This document shows positions 46,301 to 53,040 of a DNA stretch of 64,000 nucleotides, piece after piece. The stretch is from the NCBI GenBank assembly GCA_947095585.1, contig OX352764.1:6743001-6807000 (forward strand), written 5' to 3'. Position numbers and translations under genes: made by a program. The stretch is from Nephrocerus scutellatus. Taxonomy: Eukaryota; Arthropoda; Insecta; Diptera; Pipunculidae. The stretch's first letter is position 1, and every line of letters starts with the position of its first letter. The notes under the pieces were generated by a model, which ran no database searches, was not told the origin of the DNA, and worked only from the letters and a program-made list of their open reading frames with translations.

Positions 46301-47077
46301 GTGTCATTCTTGTAAGTTGCATTTTTGAGAGATTCGCAAAATCTCCAAAATGTCGAGTTCGAATCGATCAAATAGATCAATCTGTTAGTCACAAACACAT
46401 TTGTTTATTTTTTTAAAACAGATTTGTGGTCAATTTGAATACAGCATTAAATTCGACACTGAACTGACAGTTCTTATATTGCTTTATATAACCCAAACCT
46501 TGTAATTTGCGTTTTTGAGAGATTCGCAAAATCTTCGAAAATGTTATCAAATTCGAATTAATAGATCAATCTGTGAGACAAACACGTAGTTTAAAAAAAC
46601 TGATTTGTGGTCAATTCGAATATAACATTAAATTCGAAATTTTTAACTGACAGTTATATTGCTTTATATAAACCAAACCTTGTAAGTTGCATTTTTGAGA
46701 GATTCGCAAAATCTCCAAAAGATGAAGTTTAAAAATATGTATATGAATTTTATACACCTTTCGTACAAAAAAATCCAAAATTTTTATTTTAAAGAAAAAC
46801 TTACAATTTGTTCAAGTTCCGTAATGGGTTTATTGTTGTTATTATTGTTATTTGAGAATGACGGTGATGGAGACGATGATGACGACGATGATGACACCGT
46901 CGACGATGTCGAGGCTGAGCAATTTCTTGTTTTATTATTCCTTGGAGGTGTTGGCGGCGGCATTTGGCCACCACCACTTTGATTGTTGACATTGGAGCAA
47001 TCTTTGGAGTTACGATTTGGCGATAGGCGTGAAGGAAAACTTAAAGTTTTCGTCCACTGGGCGAGACTTCGAACCAT
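18252..47077 (-). CDS. Traf4: TNF receptor-associated factor 4 (Traf4), three coding exons
   Basis: Coding exons are 47077-46805, 21747-21643 and 19343-18252, giving 489 residues (human TRAF4 has 470). Both junctions are phase 0 with good GTAAGT/GTGAGT donors and TACAG/TTGCAG acceptors. The protein has a Ser/Pro/Asn-rich N-terminus (1-91), TRAF-type zinc fingers (about 100-300), a short helical segment (about 308-330) and a MATH/TRAF-C domain (about 334-486, from GTLLWKVTDW to VFLRVKV). TRAF4 is a cytoplasmic adaptor; the Drosophila orthologue acts in JNK signalling and adherens-junction regulation, and it also lacks the RING finger. The first intron is 25,057 bp and the second 2,299 bp. Both are full of repeats and transposon debris. 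The C-terminal two exons are certain; the distal first exon is inferred from phase, splice sites and length. Confidence 0.88.
19346..21640. repeat. Five degenerate copies of a repeat in Traf4 intron 2
   Basis: Copies start at about 19550, 19950, 20320, 20530 and 20720. Each carries, in order, a block like AAACTTTTGCAAACATAAG, then TTGTGTCAAAACCCGACGAA, then TTTCCATAAGTTCTCAAAAG, then TTTGACACTTAATGTACTTT, then CTGTCATCATCTGTA. Spacers of 190-400 bp contain runs of CAGACAGACAGA. Similar short open frames (LLLRTYGNVSSDFDTSLCFKKF and variants) recur on the minus strand because of the repeat, not because they are genes. The remainder of the intron up to 21640 is plain AT-rich sequence. Confidence 0.75.
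21643..21747 (-). CDS. Traf4: Traf4 exon 2 (35 codons)
   Basis: A 105 bp exon encodes residues 92-126, from IYPGPDPKQAIMGSLVFCI to HHKQGCKWSDELRKLK. It lies between a CATTACAG acceptor and a GTGAGT donor. The phrase aligns with the segment just after the RING in vertebrate TRAF4 (KIYPDPELE ... CIHSEEGCRWSGPLRHLQ) and reads directly into GHLNTC of exon 3. It therefore carries the first part of the first TRAF zinc finger. It is separated from the upstream exon by 25 kb. Confidence 0.93.
21748..23090. other. Traf4 intron 1, 3' part, no element recognised
   Basis: Intronic sequence upstream (in the sense of Traf4) of exon 2. Short open frames on the minus strand, such as 21948-21748 and 22502-22170, have no recognisable domain. 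No repeats of note. Confidence 0.45.
23090..23295 (+). pseudogene. 3' coding end of a jockey/CR1-like LINE
   Basis: With one frameshift it reads NTRASTRAHGSTTIRPIFGR then TNQFRDSFYSRTIVM, a stop, and NELPDSVFPHLYDLH. This is the C-terminal tail after the RT domain. The same tail occurs on the opposite strand at 54788-55050 with near-identical wording, so both are copies of one family. This copy is 5'-truncated, as is usual for LINEs. Confidence 0.75.
23640..24370. repeat. Degenerate minisatellite, period about 55-60 bp
   Basis: At least nine copies of a unit of the form AAAGTATGCAATGATATGTA followed by ATGATTGTTGCAATATTTGT and TAAAGGATTCAACCTT. Copies differ by many substitutions and by small indels, so the array is old. 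It lies inside the long Traf4 intron and has no coding content. Confidence 0.75.
24371..27330. other. Intron sequence of higher complexity with microsatellites
   Basis: No transposon is recognised over most of this stretch, and it is less AT-biased than its surroundings. It holds a GGAC run (25512-25533), a CTC/TCC run (26291-26311) and a GAC run (26392-26414). A TATA-like motif (GTATAAATG, about 25573) lies on the plus strand, opposite to Traf4. It could contain enhancers of Traf4, but there is no direct evidence. Confidence 0.4.
27355..27835 (+). pseudogene. Mariner transposase remnant
   Basis: Switching frames at indels, the sequence reads VDDPHSARQITTN, then GIPYERIQNIIHNKLG, LISVEQKNTIDRR, LFQRDPEKHICD, and FTLETKQXSKDCRRSGKPSL, then KGIIGVYY and PTKRKTI. 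These correspond in order to the helix-turn-helix linker, the block before the first catalytic Asp, the ETWVHHFDPESKQQS region and the GIIHVDYLPKG region of mariner transposases. The catalytic DE motif itself is altered (TTDGG). Both terminal inverted repeats and the rest of the catalytic domain were not found. Confidence 0.75.
28442..29140 (-). repeat. Tandem array of a 130 bp unit derived from a reverse transcriptase
   Basis: Unit starts are at 28442, 28585, 28715, 28841, 28971 and 29101. Spacings are 143, 130, 126, 130 and 130 bp, and the last copy is cut at about 29140. Each unit on plus reads like ATTAGAAATAGCAGCGGGCG then CAGAACAGAACCTTGTGGGA and ends GAAAATATTGACTTGATATA. On the minus strand the unit encodes a stretch of the RT palm: a PQGSVL-like box, PLLFFVYINSIFSIDIRGKL and IAFPDDKAIF, a variant of the FADD catalytic box. 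The copies are 75-90% alike by eye. No full RT surrounds the array. Confidence 0.8.
29141..31018. other. Traf4 intron 1, no element recognised
   Basis: Plain AT-rich intron. The open frame at 29597-29833 and others are short and unrecognised. Nothing further is seen. Confidence 0.4.
31019..31570. repeat. Three tandem copies of a 210-245 bp AT-rich repeat
   Basis: Copies begin near 31019, 31266 and 31474 with AAAAGTATCTCAACGAT, followed by TTCCAAGTTATTGATTTTA and GAATAAAAGAAGTATCTC. The motif AAAGTATCTC also recurs within units. A related AAAGTATCTCAAAGATAC pattern appears at 37130-37290, so the family occurs twice in the intron. Confidence 0.7.
31571..33004. other. Traf4 intron 1, unannotated
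   Basis: Mixed-complexity sequence with no recognised element. Short CAA and CAG runs occur near 31830 and 32055. Open frames exist on the minus strand (32046-32425) but overlap each other in different frames, and I see no domain. Confidence 0.4.
33005..33640. repeat. A/C-rich, G-poor degenerate minisatellite
   Basis: Short phrases AAAATACCCAACACAAAAT, CCCAAACATAAAATTCCC, AATTACAAAATC and AATCTTCAAATCAAAATACC recur about every 10-11 bases, with a looser higher-order period of roughly 60-140 bases. The plus strand is almost devoid of G. The minus-strand frame at 33269-33505 (repeated WVFCVGYFDLKI-like wording) is a product of the repeat. Confidence 0.75.
33730..34345 (-). pseudogene. Tc1/mariner-superfamily transposase remnant, reverse strand
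   Basis: Reading the minus strand with frameshifts gives GWQIDWTVFLRER, VGTIDIFHYHEMINNFFWPQ, KIDLEDIWFQ, a stop, SDGICHTA, and further on DFFLWGFLKQKMYANNPRTI followed by PELKEETQRAFDEI. These are the DIWFQQDGATCHTA and DFFLWGYLKSKVYA regions that carry and follow the second catalytic Asp in transposases of this superfamily. One stop replaces a codon in the WFQQDG box, and frameshifts lie between blocks. It is a different lineage from the mariner at 27355. Confidence 0.75.
34323..34357. repeat. Perfect 12 bp inverted repeat
   Basis: GCGTCCATTTAA (34323-34334) and TTAAATGGACGC (34346-34357) are exact reverse complements around an 11 base loop. It sits just beyond the transposase remnant. The motif GGACGCC also occurs at about 34463-34469. 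It may be a nested or fused transposon end. Confidence 0.6.
34460..35540. other. Traf4 intron 1, unannotated
   Basis: AT-rich, with a short CA-rich passage around 34815-34860 (ACACACAGGCAGGCACACC). No gene or element is recognised. Confidence 0.4.
35560..35905 (+). pseudogene. Jockey-like LINE reverse transcriptase fragment
   Basis: An open stretch of 92 codons (35625-35903) reads FFKTYLECVCIDNEKSTFLT, CKSGVPQGSIIDPCLFNPFI and NLQMYADDMCIVYF. Both the GVPQGS box and the intact YADD catalytic box of a jockey-type RT are present in one frame. The regions before and after are not recognisable, so it is a central palm fragment only. Confidence 0.8.
35982..36835. repeat. G/T-rich, C-poor degenerate minisatellite
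   Basis: About 850 bp built from variants of GGGTCTTGAGGGG with a short, irregular period of about 11-15 bp (GGTCTTGAGG, GGGTTTTGAGG, GAGTCTTTAGG). The plus strand carries frequent GGG and GGGG runs and little C. A short relative is seen at 1745-1795. No coding content. Confidence 0.8.
36836..40090. other. Traf4 intron 1, mostly unannotated
   Basis: The first part (37130-37290) carries AAAGTATCTCAAAGATAC repeats related to 31019-31570. From about 37400 to 39350 the sequence is of higher complexity, with overlapping short frames on both strands and no recognised domain. Near 40030-40090 is a CAAATATGATGATGATAATG tail typical of a retroelement end. Confidence 0.4.
40096..40398 (+). mobile_element. 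tRNA-derived SINE, copy 1
   Basis: The 5' part has RNA polymerase III promoter boxes: an A box TGGCCCTAGTGG at 40104-40115 and a B box GGTTTGAATCC at 40149-40159, spaced as in tRNAs. A tRNA-unrelated body follows, and the element ends in an ATT-rich tail (TATTATTATTAATATC). The body and tail, from about 40180, match 59030-59228, which confirms a repeated family. Short AGAGTG repeats flank it (40091 and 40397), too short to be called a target-site duplication with confidence. Confidence 0.8.
40740..41015 (+). pseudogene. Jockey-like LINE reverse transcriptase fragment
   Basis: The frame reads LQDGLLLSKLYNAGFRSSIY, EWFKSYLTNRSRRVVVCDKV, then GVPQ, a stop codon, SLLGPILFLIYI. This is the RT segment ending in the GVPQGS box, with TGA in place of the Gly codon. 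The YADD half is absent. Confidence 0.75.
41580..41810 (+). pseudogene. LINE RT fragment with GIRQGC box
   Basis: The frame reads GIRQGCILSPLLFF, a box typical of RTE-like RTs, and about 150 bp later, in another frame, TIDYADNVCLLLPQY, a changed YADD box. Stops and frameshifts lie between. Bases 41596-41691 are repeated nearly exactly at 42958-43055. Confidence 0.65.
42870..43155. repeat. Duplicated unit carrying a copied RT patch
   Basis: Two near-identical units of about 90 bp (42870-42957 and 43057-43148) share AGCCAGATTCAGAAATATGC then AGATATCTACTTAGATTCGT and AAATATGTATGCAGACA. They flank a 98 bp segment (42958-43055) that is about 95% identical to the LINE patch at 41596-41691. The structure suggests template switching or gene conversion, not an ordinary insertion. 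Confidence 0.7.
43190..44775 (-). pseudogene. Jockey/CR1-like LINE, most of RT domain, reverse strand
   Basis: Minus strand, in order of translation: a linker at about 44450-44360 (SALSPPVLARVESSMG); RT start LNDLNIHKSAGPDGILAKVL; after a frameshift YSSGVFPRNWKSAIIQPVPK and SYRPIAFISILSKVMETLIN; LSDQQYGFRRQRSTDDL; FLIQVVLDGSKFIVNRLNAG then VPQGSVLSP; and near 43395-43215 the thumb WIIHLNVSKTKAIFF then NQVKYLGIIS. The FADD box is lost in the disturbed region 43400-43720. A second copy of this family lies at 54500-55560 and its tail occurs at 23090. Several frameshifts make it inactive. Confidence 0.82.
44776..46305. other. Traf4 intron 1, unannotated, with two opposed LINE-like tails
   Basis: AATAAAGACCTAAATAATAA at about 44802 and its inverted form TTATTATTTAGGTCTTTATT near 46083 look like two 3' retroelement tails facing in opposite directions, each ending in an ATT/AAT microsatellite. 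The sequence between is otherwise unremarkable and AT-rich. Confidence 0.45.
46310..46725. repeat. Tandem repeat of about 185 bp next to Traf4 exon 1
   Basis: Units start at 46310, 46500 and 46680 with TTGTAAGTTGCATTTTTGAG then AGATTCGCAAAATCT. The first two are complete (190 and 180 bp) and the third is cut after about 45 bp, 80 bp from the Traf4 exon 1 donor. Internal motifs AATAGATCAATCTGT, GATTTGTGGTCAATT, AACTGACAGTT and TATTGCTTTATATAA are shared. Confidence 0.8.
46805..47077 (-). CDS. Traf4: Traf4 exon 1: Ser/Asn-rich N-terminus
   Basis: On the minus strand the ATG at 47077 starts a 91-codon exon, MVRSLAQWTKTLSFPSRL then SPNRNSKDC, a Pro run PPPTPPRNNKT, a long Ser run (9 Ser plus SPSPS), an Asn run (7 Asn) and KPITELEQI, followed by a consensus GTAAGT donor. 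The only upstream in-frame stop (TAA) is 14 codons before the ATG with no other ATG between. Phase 0 joining to exon 2 gives ELEQI-IYPGPDP, in line with the KIYPDP phrase of vertebrate TRAF4. There is no RING finger. I infer rather than prove that it belongs to Traf4; a transcript across the 25 kb intron would be decisive. Confidence 0.75.
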
Positions 47078-49742
47078 GACCGGTGAAGTTATGAAGTGAT
47101 GAGTGTTGTTCGATTATGGGGTAAAAAGTGTAATCCAAGAAAAAACTGTTTTGAGTGTGGTTCAGAAAAGTAACTTAAATTTTTCTTTTTGATTTAATTT
47201 TCATTAATTCTCACTGTTCACTTAATTCACTTTCAAAAATTGGTTTTCTTAAATTTCTCTTTCCAAAAACAATACGCGATGTTCTTTTAATAAAATAGTC
47301 ACTTTAACGTTAAGCGCAATCAATACCGTACAACGAGCGAAAGAACTTTATTCGACGAATGTTTAACAGCAACTGATTCAGTAACGATAACCGAAATTGG
47401 TATGTTGTGCAGAGCAGTTTTGCAGCTGCTTGTGTGCGATGGTGTTGGGAAATACCAAAGGCGTTGCGCCTGCGCGTTGACTGAATGAAACAGAAACAAA
47501 AACAATTACTGAACGATTGAACAAATGAGCAGACTATGCTGTTCAATCTGTGATGTGCAACTATGCTCACTGCTAAGTTATTTGCTTGATGGTGGTAAGC
47601 AGCGTTGCCAAAGTGGCACAATTATTTTTTTTTTCAAATGACACTGTGGCACATTCGAAATTTATTTGACACTTTTTTACAATTTGTACAACAAAATTTT
47701 AAAGAGCTTTCCAAAGATATATATTTATAATATATATATATCAAGATATAATAACACAAGAAATACCTATATATTTCTATACCTATATATATATATATAT
47801 TGAGTTTTTTCTCATTTATTACTTTTCCCTGATCGTGTTAGCCTTGGGTTAACTTAGGTTTATATGCATGGAAATGCTAATTAGAGCTAGATTTTGTTAA
47901 ACCCAAATAAACTACACGAAACTACAGCGGTAGAGTTATGGTTTTCCGCTATTTCATTTGTAAGAAACTACAACTGTCAAATTAACAATACTCTGTTTAT
48001 AGAAACGCCACGAATTAGCGCCGCTATGTTCTTAACACGATGATGCCTTAACTCAACTCAAACTCTGTTACGGAAACGTGGTATTTGTCATAAGTCGGAA
48101 AACTTGTGGTAGTCCTAGCAAGACTCTTTGATAGGGATAGTTGTACTGCAAATATAAACCATAGTATTTGTACTATCATAGAACAACAATCTAGTACCAC
48201 AGAGTCTTTTAAGCAACTCGTGTTAGAATCTCTTTTTTGTTTCATTTTAAAGGGTTTCAAAGTTAACTTTATTAAAAAAGTTGATATTTTTAGGTGAGTC
48301 AATGGGAACGCGCAATTCTACGTATCAGGCACATTTACAAACCAATTTTTATAAAGTTTTTATTAAAATGAAAATTATTGGCAGGGGAGTGGAGGTTATA
48401 GGCTATTGCACGTCCCCCACCTAGTGGTGGTAAGAGAAAGGCTGGAGTTTATGTGTGAGATAGCATTTATCTATACTATTATATAAAGGGGTAAGTTTAT
48501 ACTTTCAATTGTGAATTGTGTATAACAGCTATTCGCATGAAGTGTGTACATGCTTGTATATAGAATTATTTTTAGAAGTTTTTCAATAGATGACTCTTTT
48601 GTATCTTCTTGCGAGTGTTATGAGTTGTAAATAAGGAGTTTGCCAGAGTGATCTAGCGCACTCTAGGTTATTCAAATGGAAAACAGTAGAAAAGACAAGA
48701 ACCTTCGCGAAGCTTTTGATTTACTATAAATATGCGGTGTTATTATTTTTGTTATTTGTAATTAAACCAGTAACGTTTAAAAAGTACTCGCAAGTAGATG
48801 GAGCTGCCACATGAATAGTAGTGACATACAAGTCTTATAAGTGTTTTGTGTGCATAATAAAGTAATCCCTTTTGTAATTTGTGAACTTTTGTTATTTTTA
48901 CTTTTTATTAATTAAAGTTGTAATCTGTAAATTAATAATCTTGTGTTGTGTTTGGTTTTTAAAATCCTTTAAGAACTCGAAGGCTTAAATTTCGTAACAA
49001 TATAAACATAATTTTTTTTTTATCTTATGAACAAACCTTATTTTTTTCTTCTGAAAAAGTAAAATAAAACCAAAGATGTTTATTTTTATTTTCATACACT
49101 GTGGCATGCTATAATCTGAATTGGCATGGTTTTTTAATCAAGTGTAATACGAATTTCTATTTAGTACGGCAACACTGTGGTACAGTGGTTTCATTCGTAA
49201 TCGTAACTCAAAACGTTCTACTCATGATCATGATATAATAAAGTGCAAAAGAGACAAATGGAGTGTCGCAATTGTGTTATCTTCTTGAGTGGGTGATGGA
49301 AATGGAAGATCTGAAGCAAACTCTCTCTTCTGTAAAGAGTTGAAAGCGTTTTTAATAGAGACTTTCAACTTTGATTCAAATTTATTGCAACACAACTGAA
49401 TGTTATTCAATTTTTCTAACGTTGCTATTGCGCTCTTGTGTCTTGTGCAGACTGCGAACCTGCATCAATACAGTTAGAAATAATTCAATTGAATTTCAAT
49501 CTATGAAGGGTGCATCGTGAATGTTTTAAATGCAATTCAAATTTGTTACCAAAAGAGAGAAGCGAGCGATTACCGACTGTTATTGTTTAACAGAGATGGT
49601 GGAGAAGAAAAGCAGCTGGTAGATTTTGCTGTAGTTTAAAAAACGAACGGCTATGGCTATGGTAAGTAAAACTTTTATTGGCCGGCAGTTGTTGTATTGT
49701 GGATTTTTCTATAGCACGACTGCTTTTGCACATGCCATGCGC
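47078..49742. other. Upstream region of Traf4 and AT-rich intergenic DNA
   Basis: The first 500 bp should hold the 5' UTR and promoter of Traf4. Initiator-like TTCAGTC and TTCAGTA occur on the minus strand near 47485 and 47512, but I cannot confirm a start site. An ATAT-rich tract lies at about 47718-47800. Beyond that no gene is recognised; short frames at 48048-48302 and 49228-49410 have no domain. Confidence 0.4.
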
Positions 49743-50604
49743 ATGCGCAGTAGAGTTGCGCGAAATAGTTCCAATGGTGGAACGAACACGGAACGTTTCT
49801 TTTTTTGAAAGGAACTAGTTCCCGGAAACATGTTCGCGGAACTATATAGTTCCATGGACATTTTTACGTGGAAAGAAAGTTTTGATAGGGATAGGTTGAG
49901 AGTTGAGCAGTTGACTTAGGGCTTGTAAATATGTAAATAAATAGGTAGATAGATACTAATCAAGTTAGTAATAATAATAATAGGCTTTGCATAACTGAAA
50001 AAACAATAACAAAAAATTTATATACATATTTCATTAACAAAACAGAACAGAATACAAGTTTTCTTCAGATTAAGAAAATAACAAAAAATAAAAACTATAA
50101 AGTTAACAAAAGTAAATTCAGTTCCTCTTTTCATTCATATTAATTAAATATTTTAATGTTCTTATTAGATTGAAAAATTTATATTTTGCTTCTCTTTTAC
50201 TACTGAAACACAATGTGTAGCCGTAGCTCTAGTACGAGTTAAAATATAACCAACTAAACTATTACTACTGCTACTGCTACAGCAACCCATTGTGCTCGAT
50301 GTATGGAGTTTGCATGAGTTTTAAATTTCTACTCGTTCTATTGCTACAGTGCTTCTACACAGCATTGTGTTCGATTCCATTATCCGTTTATTTCACCATG
50401 TTCATTATAGTTTCCGTCCAAAAAAAGAAAGACATATGTTTCTTTTCTTTCGTTTCATTCGTTTACGACGTTGATACGTTCTGTGCACTCGGAACTATAT
50501 GGATATGCTATGGTTCAGTTTTCGGAAAGGTAGGAAACGTTTCCGACAGAGGACATAGCTCCAGGAACTATATAGGTCCGGAACGACCCAACTCTAATGC
50601 GCAG
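49743..50604. mobile_element. Non-autonomous hAT element with 8 bp target-site duplication
   Basis: The element spans 49751-50596 (846 bp). It starts TAGAGTTGCG and ends CCAACTCTA, so the terminal inverted repeats share TAGAGTTG. Inside them, subterminal copies of AGTTCC/GGAAC and ACTATATAG recur in inverse order. It is flanked on both sides by the exact 8 bp duplication ATGCGCAG (49743-49750 and 50597-50604), the length typical of hAT insertions. No transposase is encoded; the open frame 50290-50802 runs through the right end into flanking DNA and is not a gene. Confidence 0.85.
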
Positions 50605-51344
50605 GCGGCGAGGTATTTGCTGGCTGCCGCATTGAAGGTTGAATCATTGCAATTGAGAGGAAATTTTGAATTATTGCCTGATGATGTTATTGATTGTTCG
50701 TGGCGTGGCATCTGCGTACAATCAGTGTTGCCAGGTCGAGGAAACTCGAAAACCCACAACCAAACTGGATTTTCTCCCACCAATCAAGGAAGATCTTTTT
50801 AACCAATTGATTTTCCTCAGACATATATAAAATATAACAGAATATATAACAGAATATTAACATTATAACAGAAAATTAAAGAAAAGCTTGAATGTTGTCC
50901 GAAAAGAGGATATAATCAGCTTTAATAAAATTTCGAACTGCAAAATGGCAACTTTAAACTTTCCGAAAGAGAATTTTTTAAAAAATAAGAGTTTAGCAAA
51001 ATCAATTCAGAAATTCCGCTGAAAACTTAAAAGAACTTAGAGCAGTAGCGCATTTCCACTACATACAGCAACAACAGTTCAGTATAACAATTCTGCACCC
51101 ATGTACATTTGTAACTAGCAGCATAACTGATCTTTTCAATATGGAAGCTACTGCTGGTTACAAAACGTTAGATATAATGGAATATTGGAAACATCTTGTG
51201 TCGGTAAGACAATCATTTTACCGCAATAAATAATTAGAGACGGATGGAATTGTTTAATTTTCGAGTTCAGGGTCTGTCGTTGGCGGTGGATGATGGTGTG
51301 CTGATGTTGGAAAGGTCAGTTGGCCAATGTACAGTCTGCTGGTT

Positions 51345-51402
<58 letters not shown>

Positions 51403-51835
51403 GCAATCTGACTTGTGTTAACTGCAGATGTAATTGCTGTATTATCGAACAACTGTCGATTAGGGCGCCCATAATTGAGCGATGCCAGTTGGTGCAGTTA
51501 TTTATAGAGGCTTCAGCTAACTGAGCAGATGGTTTGGAGCGTGTTTGTAAAGGAATTTTCGCTGTGAGTGTTGCATGCGAGTGTGAGTCGTACTCGCAAT
51601 CGCAAGCAACCGCAAAAGGTCGCGTCGTGCGCAGAGTGTGGTGGGTTTGATTTGTTATTGGTTTTATGCACAGAGACCGGTGACTGCAAAAAAATGCATC
51701 ATGAAATTTTAAATACAGTAGACTCTTGATTATATGAACTAATGATAATCCATTTTGTGGTTTCAAAAGTAAACGTAAATAAAAGACATATAAAATTTAA
51801 TTTTTTATTTCGTTAAGTTTGGACCTTGACATTGT
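50605..51835. other. Intergenic stretch with an AAC microsatellite
   Basis: No gene is recognised. It contains an uninterrupted AAC run of about 18 units at 51348-51402 and several AACAGAATAT repeats at 50830-50880. Long open frames across the AAC run are composed of single-residue tracts and are artefacts. Confidence 0.5.
51348..51402. repeat. (AAC)18 microsatellite
   Basis: About 55 bases of pure AAC repeat, ending in CAGC. It is the longest perfect simple repeat in the window and is likely polymorphic. Confidence 0.95.
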
Positions 51836-51839
51836 ACGT

Positions 51840-52265
51840 GAAACACTATATTTTTTTTCTTTTATAATTCGTGCGGTTGTACTTAAGGAGAGGTGGCATG
51901 CAGATGGCTACTTCTCTTGACCACCGCTGGTGGAATAAGCGATAAAACGGTGACAAGCAGGAAACGTTCCTGCGGTGTTCAAGCGAGTCTATTGATTTCG
52001 TAATGTTTTCGTCACTGATAAGTTTTGTCGCACGGTTTTGTATTCTACCTAGCTGATGCAAGGTAGTTTTAGGCGCACCAGATCAGATATGACAATTTTA
52101 TGTACATATATTGTATGACAGATAAGAGATCACTTATAAAAATGAGAAAGAGTGTTGGGGAGTCATACCATCCATCCTCCTTTGGTTTGACGGACTTATT
52201 CCTGGAAGGGATAAGGATGATGTTTGTGATTGCATCAGCGGCGGCATCCATGTTGCTATCTCGCA
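51840..52265 (-). pseudogene. Jockey/CR1-like LINE 3' coding end, reverse strand
   Basis: The minus-strand frame 52061-51846 reads LGRIQNRATKLISDENITKS and IDSLEHRRNVSCLSPFYRLF, the usual post-RT tail of jockey/CR1-like elements. Upstream, 52266-52069 contains SPTLFLIFISDLLSVI, the RT stretch just after the PQGS box. The part in between is deleted. Confidence 0.75.
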
Positions 52266-52374
52266 AAACAATAGCGATCAGTTATACTACCAAAAAAGTT
52301 GTTAAGGCCGTCCCAATTGGCTTTCCCGTATTGCTATACTGTTTTTTTTTTTTTTTTAGTTTTTTGTCTCTAGG

Positions 52375-53040
52375 TAGGTAGGTAGAGTGGTGGTCGACGC
52401 TGTACTTGCGAAGTCCTCAATTAGCACTAGTGTGCGCCATTTTGATGCCACAAAACTCGAGAGATCTATCACCCTGTAAACTGAGAGCTTTTTCAGGTCG
52501 TGTGCGTCAGGCCAGTGGCCAGTGCTGATAGCCACAACTCTGGCAATATCCTTCCGTGTTCTGGATAACAGCTCGGTGGTTTTCTTTTTGCTGTAGGATG
52601 GCCATATCGATCTTGATATGGCGCAGTTCGACAGACTGCTCCACCTGAGCTGTGACTTAGTATTAAAAAAGGAGAGAATTTGTTCCTTGACTGAGCTCAT
52701 TCGACAGCTAACCTTCTCCATAGAGCCAGTGTCCATAGCGACGCCCATCTTAGCCAATTTGTCTCTAAGTTCGTGGTTTATTAACAAAAAATTAGCGGAT
52801 ACAACACAATGGTCTGACGAGCCAAGAGGCGATAATACATTGACGGAGTAGGTATTTATACAGACCAGAGGTAAGAAACAAGTCAAGGGTGTTTGCGGAG
52901 TAGGGTCATTGAACTCAGCGAATATCTCAACTTTCCACTCAGACTTTCCTTCGGGTGTTCTCTGGCCAGAATGGCGAAGCCACATTAAAATCGCCCGCAA
53001 GAACGATTTCAGTTTTACGATACTCGTATTTTGTAACAAT
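52375..53040 (-). pseudogene. LOA-like LINE with RT deleted, reverse strand
   Basis: A 227-codon minus-strand frame (53039-52356) begins in an APE endonuclease (WLRHSGQRTPEGKSEW, then LSPLGSSDHCVVSANFLLIN, containing the SDHC catalytic block). It passes without RT into the region after RNase H: SNCAISRSIWPSYSKKKTTE then LLSRTRKDIARVVAISTGHW. The whole RT and most of RNase H are missing, joined near 52680. The element ends at a CTACCTACC tail (52374-52387 as TAGGTAGGTAGG on plus). Its 3' part matches 7180-7500. The frame is open by chance or because the deletion is recent. Confidence 0.78.

Noticed and set aside
47600..49190. CGTTGCCAAAG-like and CGGCAACACTG-like motifs in opposite orientation that might be ends of a 1.6 kb insertion.
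   Set aside because: Only about six bases (GTTGCC/GGCAAC) truly match as inverted ends and no target-site duplication is visible.
50290..50802. 170-codon open frame with a hydrophobic start.
   Set aside because: It runs across the right end and target-site duplication of the hAT element into flanking DNA and shows no domain, so it is a chance frame.
51254..51766. 170-codon minus-strand frame containing a long Leu run.
   Set aside because: The run is the translation of the AAC microsatellite, and the same sequence gives Val and Asn runs in other frames. No domain is present outside it.
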